Origin: Paenibacillus sp. J23TS9
GTDB lineage: Bacteria; Bacillota; Bacilli; Paenibacillales; Paenibacillaceae
Assembly: GCF_018403225.1 (NCBI RefSeq)
Contig: NZ_BOSG01000001.1
Span: 1,860,001-1,924,000 of the forward strand
Direction of reading: 5' to 3'
Length of the DNA: 64,000 bases
How positions within the stretch are numbered: position 1 is the first letter of the stretch; every line of letters starts with the position of its first letter. The position numbers and the translations under genes were made by a program. Positions 16,889 to 26,405 of this stretch are shown piece after piece. The notes below the pieces were generated by a model. That model searched no databases and had not been told where the DNA came from. It saw nothing but the letters and a program-made list of their open reading frames with translations.

Positions 16889-17764
16889 TCACCAGGACGA
16901 CAGTTCCGTCCTTTTCCAGCTGTTTTGAGCAACGCAAACATATACATGCTGATCGTCCCAAGACATCTGTCCCTGACTGCAGGGGGCAGTAGATGAAGCG
17001 GGCGTATACTTGTCACGGATACGCAGCTTGTCTCCATTTACATCTAGCTTGGTATCAGGTTCACTCGTGCCTATCCCGACATTACCGCCGCTGCGCTGCA
17101 TGGTGAGCGCGGAGTCAATCACTTTTCCATCATCGCCGTAGCGGACGAACTGCAGGTCAGCCCCCGTGTTATCGCCTGCTTCCTTCGAGCTGTCCGCGCG
17201 AACGGCCCATCTCGGTGTCGTTGCATTATCCTTGCCGGCAACGCTGAACTGGATGTCCCGGTTCGTCTCGGCTTCCCCTGCTACCCGCAAAATGCCGCTC
17301 ATCACATTGAAGTTGGACGAGTGGGTGCGGATCTCGCTGATGTCGGTGTCGAAGGGGATTTCAAATCGGGTAAACAGCTGGTTTGCATATTTTCCGGTTG
17401 GCGACATCGTTGTCTCAAACGAGATATGCTTATGATCATGCTGCTTCGGATCGTTTGCCTTGTCATGGGAAATGATCGCCGTCTTGTCATTGCCTTTCTC
17501 ATCTGCCCAGACGATCGCCGGCTTGGCCCGATCCGCAGTCCATTGCAGCCTGATTAAATCGGACAGATGCCCCTCCTGCGCAATCCACTTTTTGTCCGTC
17601 GACAGAAGCAGGCTCTCATTGTGCGGAACCCGGATTTCACTGCCGGATACCTCAGGTTTTGCGGATGCCTCCGTCGCGCTCGGTTTCTGTTCGGAACAGC
17701 CGATACCAAGCAAGCAGACGCCTCCCAATAAATATTTTGACATAATGGCCATCGTTAACTTCAT
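16889..17764 (-). CDS. Lipoprotein with a tail-fibre-like C-terminus
   Basis: About 291 residues from the ATG at 17764, which has CGGAGGA nine bases upstream; the frame is open to 17812 but without a ribosome site. A lipobox (LLGIGC) marks it as a lipoprotein. The central part is beta-rich and of no recognised family. The C-terminus has NVGIGTSEPDTKLDVNGDKL, the motif found before the knob or chaperone part of phage tail fibres and some surface adhesins, then a short domain with two cysteines (APCSQGQMSWDDQHVYVCVA) and the ending SWKRTELSSW. A cell-surface beta-structured role is likely; a sugar or protein ligand is only a guess. Confidence 0.75.
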   Translation of the reverse strand: MKLTMAIMSKYLLGGVCLLGIGCSEQKPSATEASAKPEVSGSEIRVPHNESLLLSTDKKWIAQEGHLSDLIRLQWTADRAKPAIVWADEKGNDKTAIISHDKANDPKQHDHKHISFETTMSPTGKYANQLFTRFEIPFDTDISEIRTHSSNFNVMSGILRVAGEAETNRDIQFSVAGKDNATTPRWAVRADSSKEAGDNTGADLQFVRYGDDGKVIDSALTMQRSGGNVGIGTSEPDTKLDVNGDKLRIRDKYTPASSTAPCSQGQMSWDDQHVYVCVAQNSWKRTELSSW

Positions 17765-18077
17765 TACATATTCCTCCGTTTTTCGTCGTGATTCGACTTT
17801 GTTCGCTTTCACGAATAAAAAGGCTTGGTCTGATCGTATTATACCCAGTGCTAGGCATACAACCTTTTCGACGATATTCCCGGAAAAATGATTCTTTTAG
17901 GCTATAAAATTTGGCGAAATTCATCCGATATCTGTGAATGACTGCTCAAGTTGTCCAAGTTAACCACTTTATAAACGGCAGTCAAAATGCTTCAAAATGA
18001 CTCTAGGCCTATCGTCATAGTATGCCCGTTGCCTATGAACAATGAAATCCGAAGCTGCTATGGACCATAGCTGTTTG

Positions 18078-19004
18078 TCATTCCCACCAATGCTTCATTT
18101 CACTAAACTTAACATCCCACAGCTTTGCATTTCCTTTAAGCGTAATAGTAATTTCATGAACTGTATTCATTGGAAAATCTATCGTTTCCACATCTTTATA
18201 ATATTGTTCATTGTATTGAACGATCTCCTTACCATCCACTGCGATGATTAGTTCACCATGATCGTCCCCATTGTCTGGAATTCCAAAAGATGAATAAAAC
18301 AGAACATCCTTCTTATCCCCCAAAATATAAGTATATTTTTTAATTTCTTGACCATTACTGCTATACAAATTCATTTTCGGATCTATTTTCTTACCAGCGA
18401 CAGTGAAGATGGGAAGATCTTTCGTCATAGGCTTACTTCCCGTAATTTCTTTCACTTCATTTAATGCGTGAATAGGTCCTTCTCTTTTTTCCACAGCATA
18501 ATGAATGATTTCGGAGATTCCCATAATTCCGACCAATAGAACAGTAATCGTCAACCCCATTGCAATGAGCTTTTTCCAAAAAACTTTTATAATAAGTCCT
18601 ACCTTATATGCACAAAATCCGATCCATGCACCTAATGTATTTGAAATAACATCATCTACGTCAAAAGTACCAAGAAACGTTAACGATTGCAGAGTCTCCA
18701 GCACAAGAATCGCCAAGACAAACACGGATATGAACTTCACAAGATGTGTACGATACAACAAAGGTATTACTATACCAAATGGGATAAAAGCAGCTATGTT
18801 TCCCAAGTCATATATCCACGAAAATGATAGATCTGACAAGTTGGGAAATAGAATCGGGACTGATTCTGGAATAAGCATAAATTCATATCCAAACTCAGAG
18901 TATTCATGATCTAATCTATTGAAAGCAAAAAACAAAAAATATAATATCAGTAACGTGTACAAAATGAATCCTGTAAAGATGATCTTCCGTAATTTTGTTT
19001 CCAT
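18078..19004 (-). CDS. VanZ-family membrane protein with NPCBM-like C-terminal module
   Basis: 308 residues. The N-terminal part (about 1-160) has five membrane helices and the VanZ pattern: DLGNIAAFIPFGIVIPLLY, the acidic-aromatic LETLQSLTFLGTFDVDDVIS and NTLGAWIGF. The VanZ family is linked to low-level teicoplanin resistance, by an unknown mechanism. The outside part (about 185-305) reads like an NPCBM carbohydrate-binding module: YTYILGDKKDVLFYSSFGIP, ELIIAVDGKEIVQY, then MNTVHEITITLKGN ending in WDVKFSEM. AAAGGAG precedes the ATG. No vancomycin genes are nearby. Confidence 0.85.
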   Translation of the reverse strand: METKLRKIIFTGFILYTLLILYFLFFAFNRLDHEYSEFGYEFMLIPESVPILFPNLSDLSFSWIYDLGNIAAFIPFGIVIPLLYRTHLVKFISVFVLAILVLETLQSLTFLGTFDVDDVISNTLGAWIGFCAYKVGLIIKVFWKKLIAMGLTITVLLVGIMGISEIIHYAVEKREGPIHALNEVKEITGSKPMTKDLPIFTVAGKKIDPKMNLYSSNGQEIKKYTYILGDKKDVLFYSSFGIPDNGDDHGELIIAVDGKEIVQYNEQYYKDVETIDFPMNTVHEITITLKGNAKLWDVKFSEMKHWWE

Positions 19005-19137
19005 AGTAACTCCTTTATTTTTCAGTGAAATTTTCGACTACAAAAAAAAGCTATAAGATCATGGGGGCTCCAACAAAGAATTACCTTAATTCTAAAAGGA
19101 GATCGCTATTTATCCTATTGATTTCGGTTACACGTTC

Positions 19138-19153
19138 CTTACAGGTCTGTAAG
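19138..19153. promoter_or_regulatory. Palindrome CTTACA-GGTC-TGTAAG upstream of the hybrid kinase
   Basis: This 16-base near-palindrome sits about 110 bases before the kinase start. A nearly identical element, CTTACA-GGCT-TGTAAG, is upstream of the MFS exporter (34845-34860). In both cases a further TTACA lies upstream with five intervening bases and then a C. Probably the binding site of one common regulator. Confidence 0.6.
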
Positions 19154-19260
19154 AAAGGATTGGGGGAATTATTGCGTTATTTCGGCTTATGTTGTGACAT
19201 CATCGTAATAACGCGATCAATAAAGGAATACAAACTAATTATGTCGAATTCCATCGTATT

Positions 19261-22200
19261 ATGATGCGAATGAAGAAATATTCCACCTTAAAATACATAG
19301 CTATGATTCTATTATTTGTCAGCACTCTCCTCAGCCTTCGATGGGCCTGGTCTGAAGTATTTTCCACAGCAGAGCATCCACATGCCATCAATGGGGTTCT
19401 TGACATGCGCGGTTTGGATTTGGAGAAATCCACCTCATTCTTTTTGGACGGTCAGTGGCATTTTTACCCTGATCAATTCATTTCATATGAGGATATACAG
19501 CCGGAGCAAACTCGATTCAGCAATATCCAGGTTCCTGGTGACTGGAGAAGTCAACTGAATAGTTCAAGTTCCTCCTACGGGTACGGAACGTATTTGCTGC
19601 GTATTTTGATTGATCCACTGGAACAGCCCGTAGCGCTCTGGCTTCAGGGAATTGAAGCTTCATCGGAAGTCGAAATGAATGAGGTGAAATTTCACAGTAT
19701 CGGCAAGCCTTCCGTGAGCGCTCATGAATATACCCCCACGAATGTCTCATATACAGCTTCTTACGCTAAGGAAGGAACAACTGAAATCCACTTGCTTATT
19801 CACGTCGCCAATTTCGACGAGCCATATAACGGCGGTATCCTGCGCTCCATTCGCTTTGGCTCTCAGGCTGCGATCGACTATGCACGTTGGTATTCTATCG
19901 GATTTCAACTGGTTACACTCATTATTTTGCTGCTACACGGCTTGTATGCTTGTATTCTATACTTCTTCAATCCTCAAGAGAGGGCTTTGTTCACTACAGG
20001 TCTCTTAATGTTCGTTGTTGGAGTAGCTGTTACGATTGGTCATGATAACGTCCTCTTGCTATGGCTGCCAATCAATTACACATGGGCGATCAAAATCAGG
20101 CTGATCGCCCTCCTGTGGCAAAACCTTTTTATTCTTCTTATATTTAGAAGGCTTTCTTTGATTTATCCGCAAAACGTATGGCTGCGGGCATACACCGCGG
20201 TATTAGTCTTCTTTTCCGTATTTCTTATGGCAGCGCCGGCTTCATGGGTACATGGAGCGGTCGAATATAAGATATTTATTGTCTTTTATTCAATTCCATT
20301 TGCTTGGTTTATTTATATCGTTGGAACAATGATTTCCAAGAAGACCTTGGACAAAGACGTCGTCTTTTTACTGCTATCCGCCGTCGGCATCATATCCAAC
20401 TTGTCATGGAGCATTGTGGAGTCTGTCAAAAACGTTACTACCGTTTACTATCCAATTGATATCATTGTGGCCATGATCGGATTTTCAACGTATTGGTTTA
20501 AAAAATTCTTCCGTAATTCCAGGGAAAATATCAAGCTTAACGAGAAGTTACAAATAGCCGATAAGCTGAAAGACCAATTTCTTGCCAATACATCACATGA
20601 ACTGAGAACGCCGTTGCACGGAATTATGAATATCGCTCAGGCTGTTGTGACCCATGAGAAAGGGACGATGAATGAAAGAAGCGTTAAGAATATGGATCTG
20701 CTAATTACTATAAGTCGTCGTATGTCTTATATGCTTGGTGATCTTCTAGATGTCGCACGACTTCGCGAACACCGCATTGAGCTGCAGCAAGAGTCTTTAA
20801 AGATTCAATCCATTATTCCCGGCATAATTGCGATGTTACAATTTATGACTGAAGGTAAGCCCATCCAAATGCATATGGATATCGTGGAATCCATGCCGAT
20901 GGTCATGGCCGATGAGAAAAGACTCGTACAAATTTTGTATAACCTGTTACATAACGCACTCAAATATACGGAAGAAGGGATGATCTCCATTTCTGCAGAA
21001 ACACGGGACGGGAATGCCATCATTCATGTCTCCGATACCGGTGTCGGCATGAATGAGGAAACAGTGGCGAGAGTGTTTCTCCCATATGAACAAGGGACGT
21101 ATGGAATAAACGATGGAAGAGGAATTGGACTAGGTTTAAGCATCTGCAGGCAATTGGTTGAAATGCATGGTGGTGCATTGACAGTTCGCTCCGAACCGGG
21201 TAAGGGTTCCGTATTTAGTTTTGATCTGCCGTTAGCTAACGAATCGACTTCTCCATTGTTGCAAGACTCTGTCCCTCTACACCAGATCATGGACGTAACT
21301 GATAATGAAGCCCATGGATTCACTTTTCCGGATAGCGCAATTGGCGAGCTTGCAACAACCTTACATATCCCACCCCTTTTGAGTGTGAGGAAGCTGAATA
21401 TTCTTGCAGTTGATGACGACCCCGTTAATCTGAATGTACTCGTTGAAATCCTTTCAACGGAGCCTTATATCATTACAACAGCTCATTCCGCACGTGAAGT
21501 TTTGGAATTATTGGGTACACGGCAATGGGATCTACTCATTGCCGATGTCATGATGCCAACGATGTCCGGCTATGAGCTGACCCAGAGAGTAAGAGAGCAT
21601 TATTCCGTATCGGAGCTTCCGGTTTTGCTGCTAACTGCACGGAGTCAGCCTGTTGACATCTACACGGGATTCTCGTCGGGAGCGAATGATTATGTTACGA
21701 AGCCTGTAGATGCTCTGGAATTAAAATACAGAATCAGGGCGTTGACCACGATGAAGCAATCTATAAATGAACGCTTGCGCATGGAGGCCGCTTACTTGCA
21801 GGCACAAATTCATCCCCATTTCCTGTTCAACACGCTGAATTCAATTATGTCACTTAGTGAGATCGACATAGGGAAAATGCAGAATATGGGAGAAGCGTTT
21901 GCATCTTTTTTGCGGATCAGCTTTGATTTTATTAATACGGATGAACTGGTCAAGCTTTCCCATGAACTGGAGCTGGCCGAAGCCTATTTGTATATTGAAA
22001 AAGAGCGCTTTGAAGACAGGTTGTCTGTTGTATGGGAAGTTGAACCAGACATCAATATACTGCTCCCTCCACTTTCGATTCAACCGCTGATTGAAAATGC
22101 GGTCAAGCATGGCCTCCTCAGTCAGGACAAGGGTGGTACGGTTCGTATTCGGATTACCCGCCAGAACAGCTTCACGCTTATTGAAGTATACGATAATGGC

Positions 22201-22383
22201 AAGGGGATGGAACAAGAAAAGGTTAACCAGCTGTTGAATCCAACTATGAAGGAAAACGGAGGCATCGGACTCTCCAATACCAATAGAAGATTGATACAAT
22301 TGTACGGACAAGGCTTATCCATTTCCAGTAAGCCCAATGAAGGGACGACGGTATCGTTTGCCATTCCGGATAAACCTATTTAG
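19261..22383 (+). CDS. Hybrid sensor kinase: 7TM-type sensor, HisKA-HATPase, receiver, LytS-type kinase
   Basis: 1040 residues. After a signal/anchor helix (about 8-28) comes a jelly-roll extracellular sensor (about 45-200; FFLDGQWHFYPDQF, then VPGDW, YGYGTYLLRI) of the 7TMR-DISM type, seven membrane helices (about 215-410), HisKA with H446 in TSHELRTPLHGIMN, an ATPase domain with N, G1 and G2 boxes (LLHNALKY, DTGVGMN, GRGIGLGLSI), a receiver with D762 in LLIADVMMPTMSG, and a second kinase of the LytS/YesM class with QIHPHFLFNTLNSIMS (H853) and its own ATPase (QPLIENAVKHGL). Two different kinase cores in one chain is unusual but known in Paenibacillus-type genomes. No response regulator is adjacent. 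The start has no strong ribosome site; 19270 (ATG) is an alternative. Confidence 0.9.
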   Translation: MMRMKKYSTLKYIAMILLFVSTLLSLRWAWSEVFSTAEHPHAINGVLDMRGLDLEKSTSFFLDGQWHFYPDQFISYEDIQPEQTRFSNIQVPGDWRSQLNSSSSSYGYGTYLLRILIDPLEQPVALWLQGIEASSEVEMNEVKFHSIGKPSVSAHEYTPTNVSYTASYAKEGTTEIHLLIHVANFDEPYNGGILRSIRFGSQAAIDYARWYSIGFQLVTLIILLLHGLYACILYFFNPQERALFTTGLLMFVVGVAVTIGHDNVLLLWLPINYTWAIKIRLIALLWQNLFILLIFRRLSLIYPQNVWLRAYTAVLVFFSVFLMAAPASWVHGAVEYKIFIVFYSIPFAWFIYIVGTMISKKTLDKDVVFLLLSAVGIISNLSWSIVESVKNVTTVYYPIDIIVAMIGFSTYWFKKFFRNSRENIKLNEKLQIADKLKDQFLANTSHELRTPLHGIMNIAQAVVTHEKGTMNERSVKNMDLLITISRRMSYMLGDLLDVARLREHRIELQQESLKIQSIIPGIIAMLQFMTEGKPIQMHMDIVESMPMVMADEKRLVQILYNLLHNALKYTEEGMISISAETRDGNAIIHVSDTGVGMNEETVARVFLPYEQGTYGINDGRGIGLGLSICRQLVEMHGGALTVRSEPGKGSVFSFDLPLANESTSPLLQDSVPLHQIMDVTDNEAHGFTFPDSAIGELATTLHIPPLLSVRKLNILAVDDDPVNLNVLVEILSTEPYIITTAHSAREVLELLGTRQWDLLIADVMMPTMSGYELTQRVREHYSVSELPVLLLTARSQPVDIYTGFSSGANDYVTKPVDALELKYRIRALTTMKQSINERLRMEAAYLQAQIHPHFLFNTLNSIMSLSEIDIGKMQNMGEAFASFLRISFDFINTDELVKLSHELELAEAYLYIEKERFEDRLSVVWEVEPDINILLPPLSIQPLIENAVKHGLLSQDKGGTVRIRITRQNSFTLIEVYDNGKGMEQEKVNQLLNPTMKENGGIGLSNTNRRLIQLYGQGLSISSKPNEGTTVSFAIPDKPI

Positions 22384-22437
22384 CAATCTAATCTGTTGCC
22401 TCATGTTGCAATTCCCTTTGGATTGCTATTTCCAAAT

Positions 22438-22464
22438 AAAAAAGCCGCGATGGGCGGCTTTTTA
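22438..22464. terminator. Bidirectional terminator between the hybrid kinase and glnQ
   Basis: AAAAAGCCGC, a short loop and GGCGGCTTTTT, with A and T runs on either side, so it can serve the plus-strand kinase and the minus-strand ABC operon. Confidence 0.85.
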
Positions 22465-22488
22465 TGTGTATGATTTTATCGGTATTGA

Positions 22489-23223
22489 TTAAGCTTTCAG
22501 CACCTTCTCCAAAAAGCTGATGGTGCGCTCATGTTTAGGGCTGCCGAACACTTTATCAGGCGACCCTTCCTCAACGATGTAACCTCCGTCCATGAAGATG
22601 ACCCGATCGGCCACCTCGCGGGCAAAGCCCATCTCATGTGTCACGATCATCATGGTCATCCCCTCTCGTGCCAGATCATTCATGACACCGAGCACCTCGC
22701 CGACCATCTCCGGGTCCAGCGCCGATGTAGGCTCATCGAACAGCATGATGTCCGGATTCATCGCTAATGCTCTGGCAATGGCCACCCGCTGCTTCTGACC
22801 GCCCGACAGTTGACTTGGGAATGCATCAGCTTTATCTGATAGTCCAACCTGCTCCAAAAGCCGCAATGCCGTAGCACGCGCCTCCTTCTCAGATTGTTTT
22901 CCAAGTTCCATGGGAGCGAACATGATATTTTTCAGGACGTTGAAGTGAGGGAATAGGTTAAAATGCTGGAACACCATTCCGATATTCTCCCGTACCTTGT
23001 TAATGTTGGTCTTGGGATCGTTAATATCCTGATCATCTACGATCACGGTGCCTGCTGTCATGTCTTCCAATCGGTTGATGCAGCGAAGGAAGGTGCTTTT
23101 TCCTGATCCGGAAGGGCCAATGACGCAAACAACCTCGCCCTCTTTCACCTCTAAGTCGATGCCTTTCAGTACCTCATTCGCTCCATAACTTTTCTTTAAT
23201 GCCTCTACCCGGATTTTACCCAT
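22489..23223 (-). CDS. glnQ: Polar amino acid ABC transporter ATPase
   Basis: 244 residues, the family's normal length. Walker [11 protein letters not shown]-loop [11 protein letters not shown] (typical of the amino-acid PAAT group), signature [15 protein letters not shown], Walker [20 protein letters not shown] and the switch histidine in [13 protein letters not shown] are all present. It energises amino-acid uptake, most like glutamine or glutamate systems. Its start lies inside the end of the fused binding-protein/permease gene (eight-base overlap), so it is the second gene of a two-gene operon. Confidence 0.93.
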   Translation of the reverse strand: MGKIRVEALKKSYGANEVLKGIDLEVKEGEVVCVIGPSGSGKSTFLRCINRLEDMTAGTVIVDDQDINDPKTNINKVRENIGMVFQHFNLFPHFNVLKNIMFAPMELGKQSEKEARATALRLLEQVGLSDKADAFPSQLSGGQKQRVAIARALAMNPDIMLFDEPTSALDPEMVGEVLGVMNDLAREGMTMMIVTHEMGFAREVADRVIFMDGGYIVEEGSPDKVFGSPKHERTISFLEKVLKA

Positions 23224-24664
23224 TATTCATCTTCCTTTCCAGGCGATTCGATATTTTGGTCAGAATCGTGATGACAATCAGATATAAAATCGCGACCTCA
23301 GCCCAAATAATGAATGATTCAAACGTTCTTGCAATAATAATTTTCCCGGATTGCGTCAATTCCACAAGACCGATGACTGAAAGAATCGATGTATCCTTCA
23401 GTGTGATGACAAGCTGGTTGATAAATGATGGAATCATGATACGTACTGCTTGCGGTATAATAATTTTAATCATAGCCTTCCGGTAAGGCAGACCAAGCGA
23501 TCTTGCAGCCTCCATCTGACCTCGGTCAATGGACTGGATGCCGCCGCGTATAATCTCTGTCACGTATGCGCCCGCATTAAGACTCAGCGTCAACACTGCC
23601 GCCACGAACAAGGGCATTTTGAAGCCGAAAGCCTGTGGAATGCCAAAATAGATGAAGAATGCAAGTACAATCAGCGGAATCCCGCGGAAAAGGTCAACAA
23701 ATACAGTTGCGATGCTTCGCAGCCACTTATTTTGTCCCACCTTCATGAAGCCGAAGATCAATCCCAGAATGAAAGCAAAAAATAAGGATATGATCGTATA
23801 TAGAAGTGTTTTGCCAAGCCCCTTAAGAAGCGGGGGCAGCGAATTCACCATAAGTCCCAAGCGGCTTTGTTTGGCAGGTTCTTCGGCATTTACACCGGTG
23901 TACTTATCGGTAATGCGTTCATACTCCCCGTTTGCATGCAGATTAGCCAGACCCGCATTGAATTTTTCGAGAAGCTCCTTATTTTGGCCTTTACTGACCG
24001 CAAAGCCATAGGATCCTCCTTCTTCCATCTTCGTAACGATCTTTAGCCCATTCTTTTGTTTCACCCCGTAGGCAAGAACGGGAAAGTCGTCAAAACATGC
24101 GATCGAATTTCCGGTTTTAACATCATCATACATCTGAACGGATTCATCGAAAGGAACGATGGTAAAACCATATTTCGAAGCAATGGATTGTGCGAAGGTA
24201 TAGCCCTCGGTGCCCGTTTTCACGGCAACCTTCTTGCCCTTCAAATCTCCGTATTCTTTGACCTTTGTTTGATCCTCGCGGACAGCCATAACCACACCAG
24301 ATTTGTAATAAGGCTCCGAAAAGTCGAATTTTTGTTTACGTTCATCCGTAATACTCATGCCGGCAATGACCCCGTCAACCTGACGGGATTCCAAAGCCTG
24401 AACAGCAGCGTTAAAACCCAACGGTTTAATATCGAACTTGAAGTTCTGATCCTTGGCAATTGCCTCCATTAAATCCATATCGATACCGACGAAATTACCG
24501 TTAGCATCCTGGAATTCAAATGGGGCAAATGTAACGTCCGTTCCTATTTGATAGGTTTTGCCTGAGGCTGGCTCTGCCGCTGAGCTTGCTATTAAATAAG
24601 GCATGCCCGATAAGCTTAAGAGCAGCAGAGACATAATAATAAAGAATGTCCGCATTTTTTTCAT
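23216..24664 (-). CDS. Amino-acid ABC transporter: substrate-binding protein fused to permease
   Basis: 482 residues. A signal/anchor sequence (about 1-30) is followed by a type-II periplasmic-binding domain (about 38-262; [50 protein letters not shown]), then a HisM/GlnP-type permease (about 280-478) with the EAA loop [20 protein letters not shown]. Fusion tethers the receptor to the channel; it is known from Streptococcus, Lactococcus (GlnPQ) and some bacilli. The domain order and the adjacent ATPase fit GlnPQ, but the amino acid bound is not proven. AGAGGAGG precedes the ATG. Confidence 0.93.
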   Translation of the reverse strand: MKKMRTFFIIMSLLLLSLSGMPYLIASSAAEPASGKTYQIGTDVTFAPFEFQDANGNFVGIDMDLMEAIAKDQNFKFDIKPLGFNAAVQALESRQVDGVIAGMSITDERKQKFDFSEPYYKSGVVMAVREDQTKVKEYGDLKGKKVAVKTGTEGYTFAQSIASKYGFTIVPFDESVQMYDDVKTGNSIACFDDFPVLAYGVKQKNGLKIVTKMEEGGSYGFAVSKGQNKELLEKFNAGLANLHANGEYERITDKYTGVNAEEPAKQSRLGLMVNSLPPLLKGLGKTLLYTIISLFFAFILGLIFGFMKVGQNKWLRSIATVFVDLFRGIPLIVLAFFIYFGIPQAFGFKMPLFVAAVLTLSLNAGAYVTEIIRGGIQSIDRGQMEAARSLGLPYRKAMIKIIIPQAVRIMIPSFINQLVITLKDTSILSVIGLVELTQSGKIIIARTFESFIIWAEVAILYLIVITILTKISNRLERKMNNG

Positions 24665-25004
24665 AGGGTCCTCCTCTTGTTAAACACCGTCTTAAGAAAG
24701 TTACCCATTAATCATTCTTTCTTAAACAATTGCTGCTTGTTTCATAACCTCTAAAATATGACAGCGGAATAACCCATGATGGATTCTCACCCTATTCTTC
24801 CTCATCTTACGATTGGCACAAGCCCGCAAATATATGCACAGCTTTAAAACATAAATACGTAAAAACGCCTCCCTTGAAAATAAGAATCAAACTGCCAATA
24901 AAACAGAAACAGCGACAATCGTGGACGAGAAAATCCTGTCCTTGACTGCCGCCGTTTTATTACCCAATTGTACAAATATGTGTTAATCGATTCTTAGGTT
25001 AGAA
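24665..25004. other. Intergenic region upstream of the glutamine-type operon
   Basis: 340 bases without a credible gene. It must hold the promoter of the ABC operon (minus strand) but no T-box, riboswitch or strong palindrome was recognised, and no clear terminator for the VOC gene that ends at 25005. Confidence 0.4.
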
Positions 25005-25388
25005 TTAAATTCCTCCATTGATCTCAATCAAATTACCGGCAGGATCACGAAAGTAAGCTACGCGATGACCCCATTCAGGAGTGTCATGCGGTTCTTTTAC
25101 AAACTCAACATCTCTGCTCCTCAATTGATCAAAAGTTGCATCGACATCATCCACACTGAAAATGATGGCAACTTGATCGTTTGCACTGAATTCATTGGAT
25201 TCACGCAAAGCCGCCCGTGGTTCATTCACCATAAGAGGCTCCAGCGCAATATGAATGTCCCCCGTTAAAAACTCAGCATATGGAGTGTCTTCATTACCAT
25301 GGAGGACTTGTAGTCCAAGTAGATCTCTATAAAACAAAAAACAATCTCGGACATTCGGCACTAATAAACGAATTTGTGAAATTTTCAC
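25005..25388 (-). CDS. VOC family protein (glyoxalase/dioxygenase fold)
   Basis: 127 residues from a GTG at 25388, chosen because AGGAGG lies seven bases before it and the N-terminus KISQIRLLVPNVRDCFLFYR is the usual VOC start; the frame is open to 25439. The second half has VAIIFSVDDVDATFDQLRSR and ends HRVAYFRDPAGNLIEINGG with the C-terminal metal-ligand glutamate. Both halves keep plausible ligands (glutamate in the first half, H and E in the second), so it may be an active metalloenzyme. Substrate unknown. Confidence 0.85.
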   Translation of the reverse strand: MKISQIRLLVPNVRDCFLFYRDLLGLQVLHGNEDTPYAEFLTGDIHIALEPLMVNEPRAALRESNEFSANDQVAIIFSVDDVDATFDQLRSRDVEFVKEPHDTPEWGHRVAYFRDPAGNLIEINGGI

Positions 25389-25451
25389 GATATTTCCTCC
25401 TAAGAACTTATTAATTACTCCAATACCACATTCAAGCATCTAGGAAAGCGT

Positions 25452-26246
25452 TCACATGACTTCATGACCGAAAACTTCAAGCTGGCTCAAAGCCGGGAAT
25501 GGAGATGGATCATCTGACTTAATGAGCTCTTTTAAGGTAACCCACTCTACTTTTCTTCGTTCCAGCTGAATGGTTTGCTTCAAATGCGACTTAACCAATT
25601 CTGCCGTATGCTTGCTGCCGTCCGAAAAGATTAATGTAACCCGTTCCCAGTAATTGTCATGAGGGAAATCTGCTCGGATCGTCAACGCGACCTTATCAAT
25701 TTCCACGGTCCTTCCAAAGTTCACTGTAATTTCTGCATCTTCCCTCTGATTAATTCCCCATGACTCAAATGGCCACTTTCCATGGGAGAAGTTCACACTG
25801 TTCCCGTTAATGGCATTTCGTGCCGCGAATACGGATTCGCCGCGGGTTTCCACATTAGCAAAAGCATGCGGGAAACAAGCTGCGTTTTCATGCTGGTCAT
25901 ATACATTTAATGCTAGATTTTTATAGGCATTTATTTCTTCTTCCGTCGCTGAGCGGGCAGTCAGAACATGCAATTCGCCTGCAAATGATTTTGGGGAGTA
26001 TGATATCTTTTTGTCATTAAAAGGAACGTGGAACCGGTACTCGTGCCCTCTCATATAAATAAAGGCTGGATCCATCGCATCATCAAGTTGGATGACCAGA
26101 AATACATTTTTATTTTCGCTTCTCAAAATAATCTCGTCTCCAGGCCCATAGGATCTTCGGTAAACTAAATGGGCTTGTCCATGATCCGTGCTTGTAGCCT
26201 GGACGATTCCATCTGCGTTCTGAACTTCGAGAGTAATTTGATTCAT
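25452..26246 (-). CDS. Hypothetical protein with discoidin-like C-terminal domain
   Basis: 264 residues, no signal peptide. The N-terminal half is beta-rich with YRRSYGPGDEIILRSENKNV, reminiscent of sugar-enzyme accessory domains. The C-terminal half (about 120-260) reads like a galactose-binding/discoidin domain: FAARNAINGNSVNFSHGKWP, ESWGINQREDAEITVNFGR, VEIDKVALTIRADFPHDNYW and a final beta strand LSQLEVFG. No catalytic residues are evident. Similar stand-alone cytosolic proteins occur beside sugar genes in Paenibacillus; the GH95-like gene is 2 kb away on the same strand. AGGAGG precedes the ATG. Confidence 0.7.
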   Translation of the reverse strand: MNQITLEVQNADGIVQATSTDHGQAHLVYRRSYGPGDEIILRSENKNVFLVIQLDDAMDPAFIYMRGHEYRFHVPFNDKKISYSPKSFAGELHVLTARSATEEEINAYKNLALNVYDQHENAACFPHAFANVETRGESVFAARNAINGNSVNFSHGKWPFESWGINQREDAEITVNFGRTVEIDKVALTIRADFPHDNYWERVTLIFSDGSKHTAELVKSHLKQTIQLERRKVEWVTLKELIKSDDPSPFPALSQLEVFGHEVM

Positions 26247-26343
26247 TATGCATCCTCCTAGTCTACATCAAATTTTGAATACTGCTTCATCATATCCTAT
26301 TATTTTACAATCAAGCTACCCTAACTCTGAATCTATTTGCTTT

Positions 26344-26382
26344 AAAACCCAAAATCCGCATTGCTGCGGCTTTTGGGTTTTA
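26344..26382 (-). terminator. Strong terminator after the ABC-F gene
   Basis: AAAACCCAAAA-CCGCA and TGCGG-TTTTGGGTTTT pair over about 16 bases; it can work in both directions. Confidence 0.85.
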
Positions 26383-26405
26383 AGCATCGTTGCTATGAAT
26401 GTCAA

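Noticed and set aside
19025..19264. 79-codon plus-strand frame before the hybrid kinase
   Set aside because: No ribosome site, no family features, and it spans the shared palindrome and the likely promoter.
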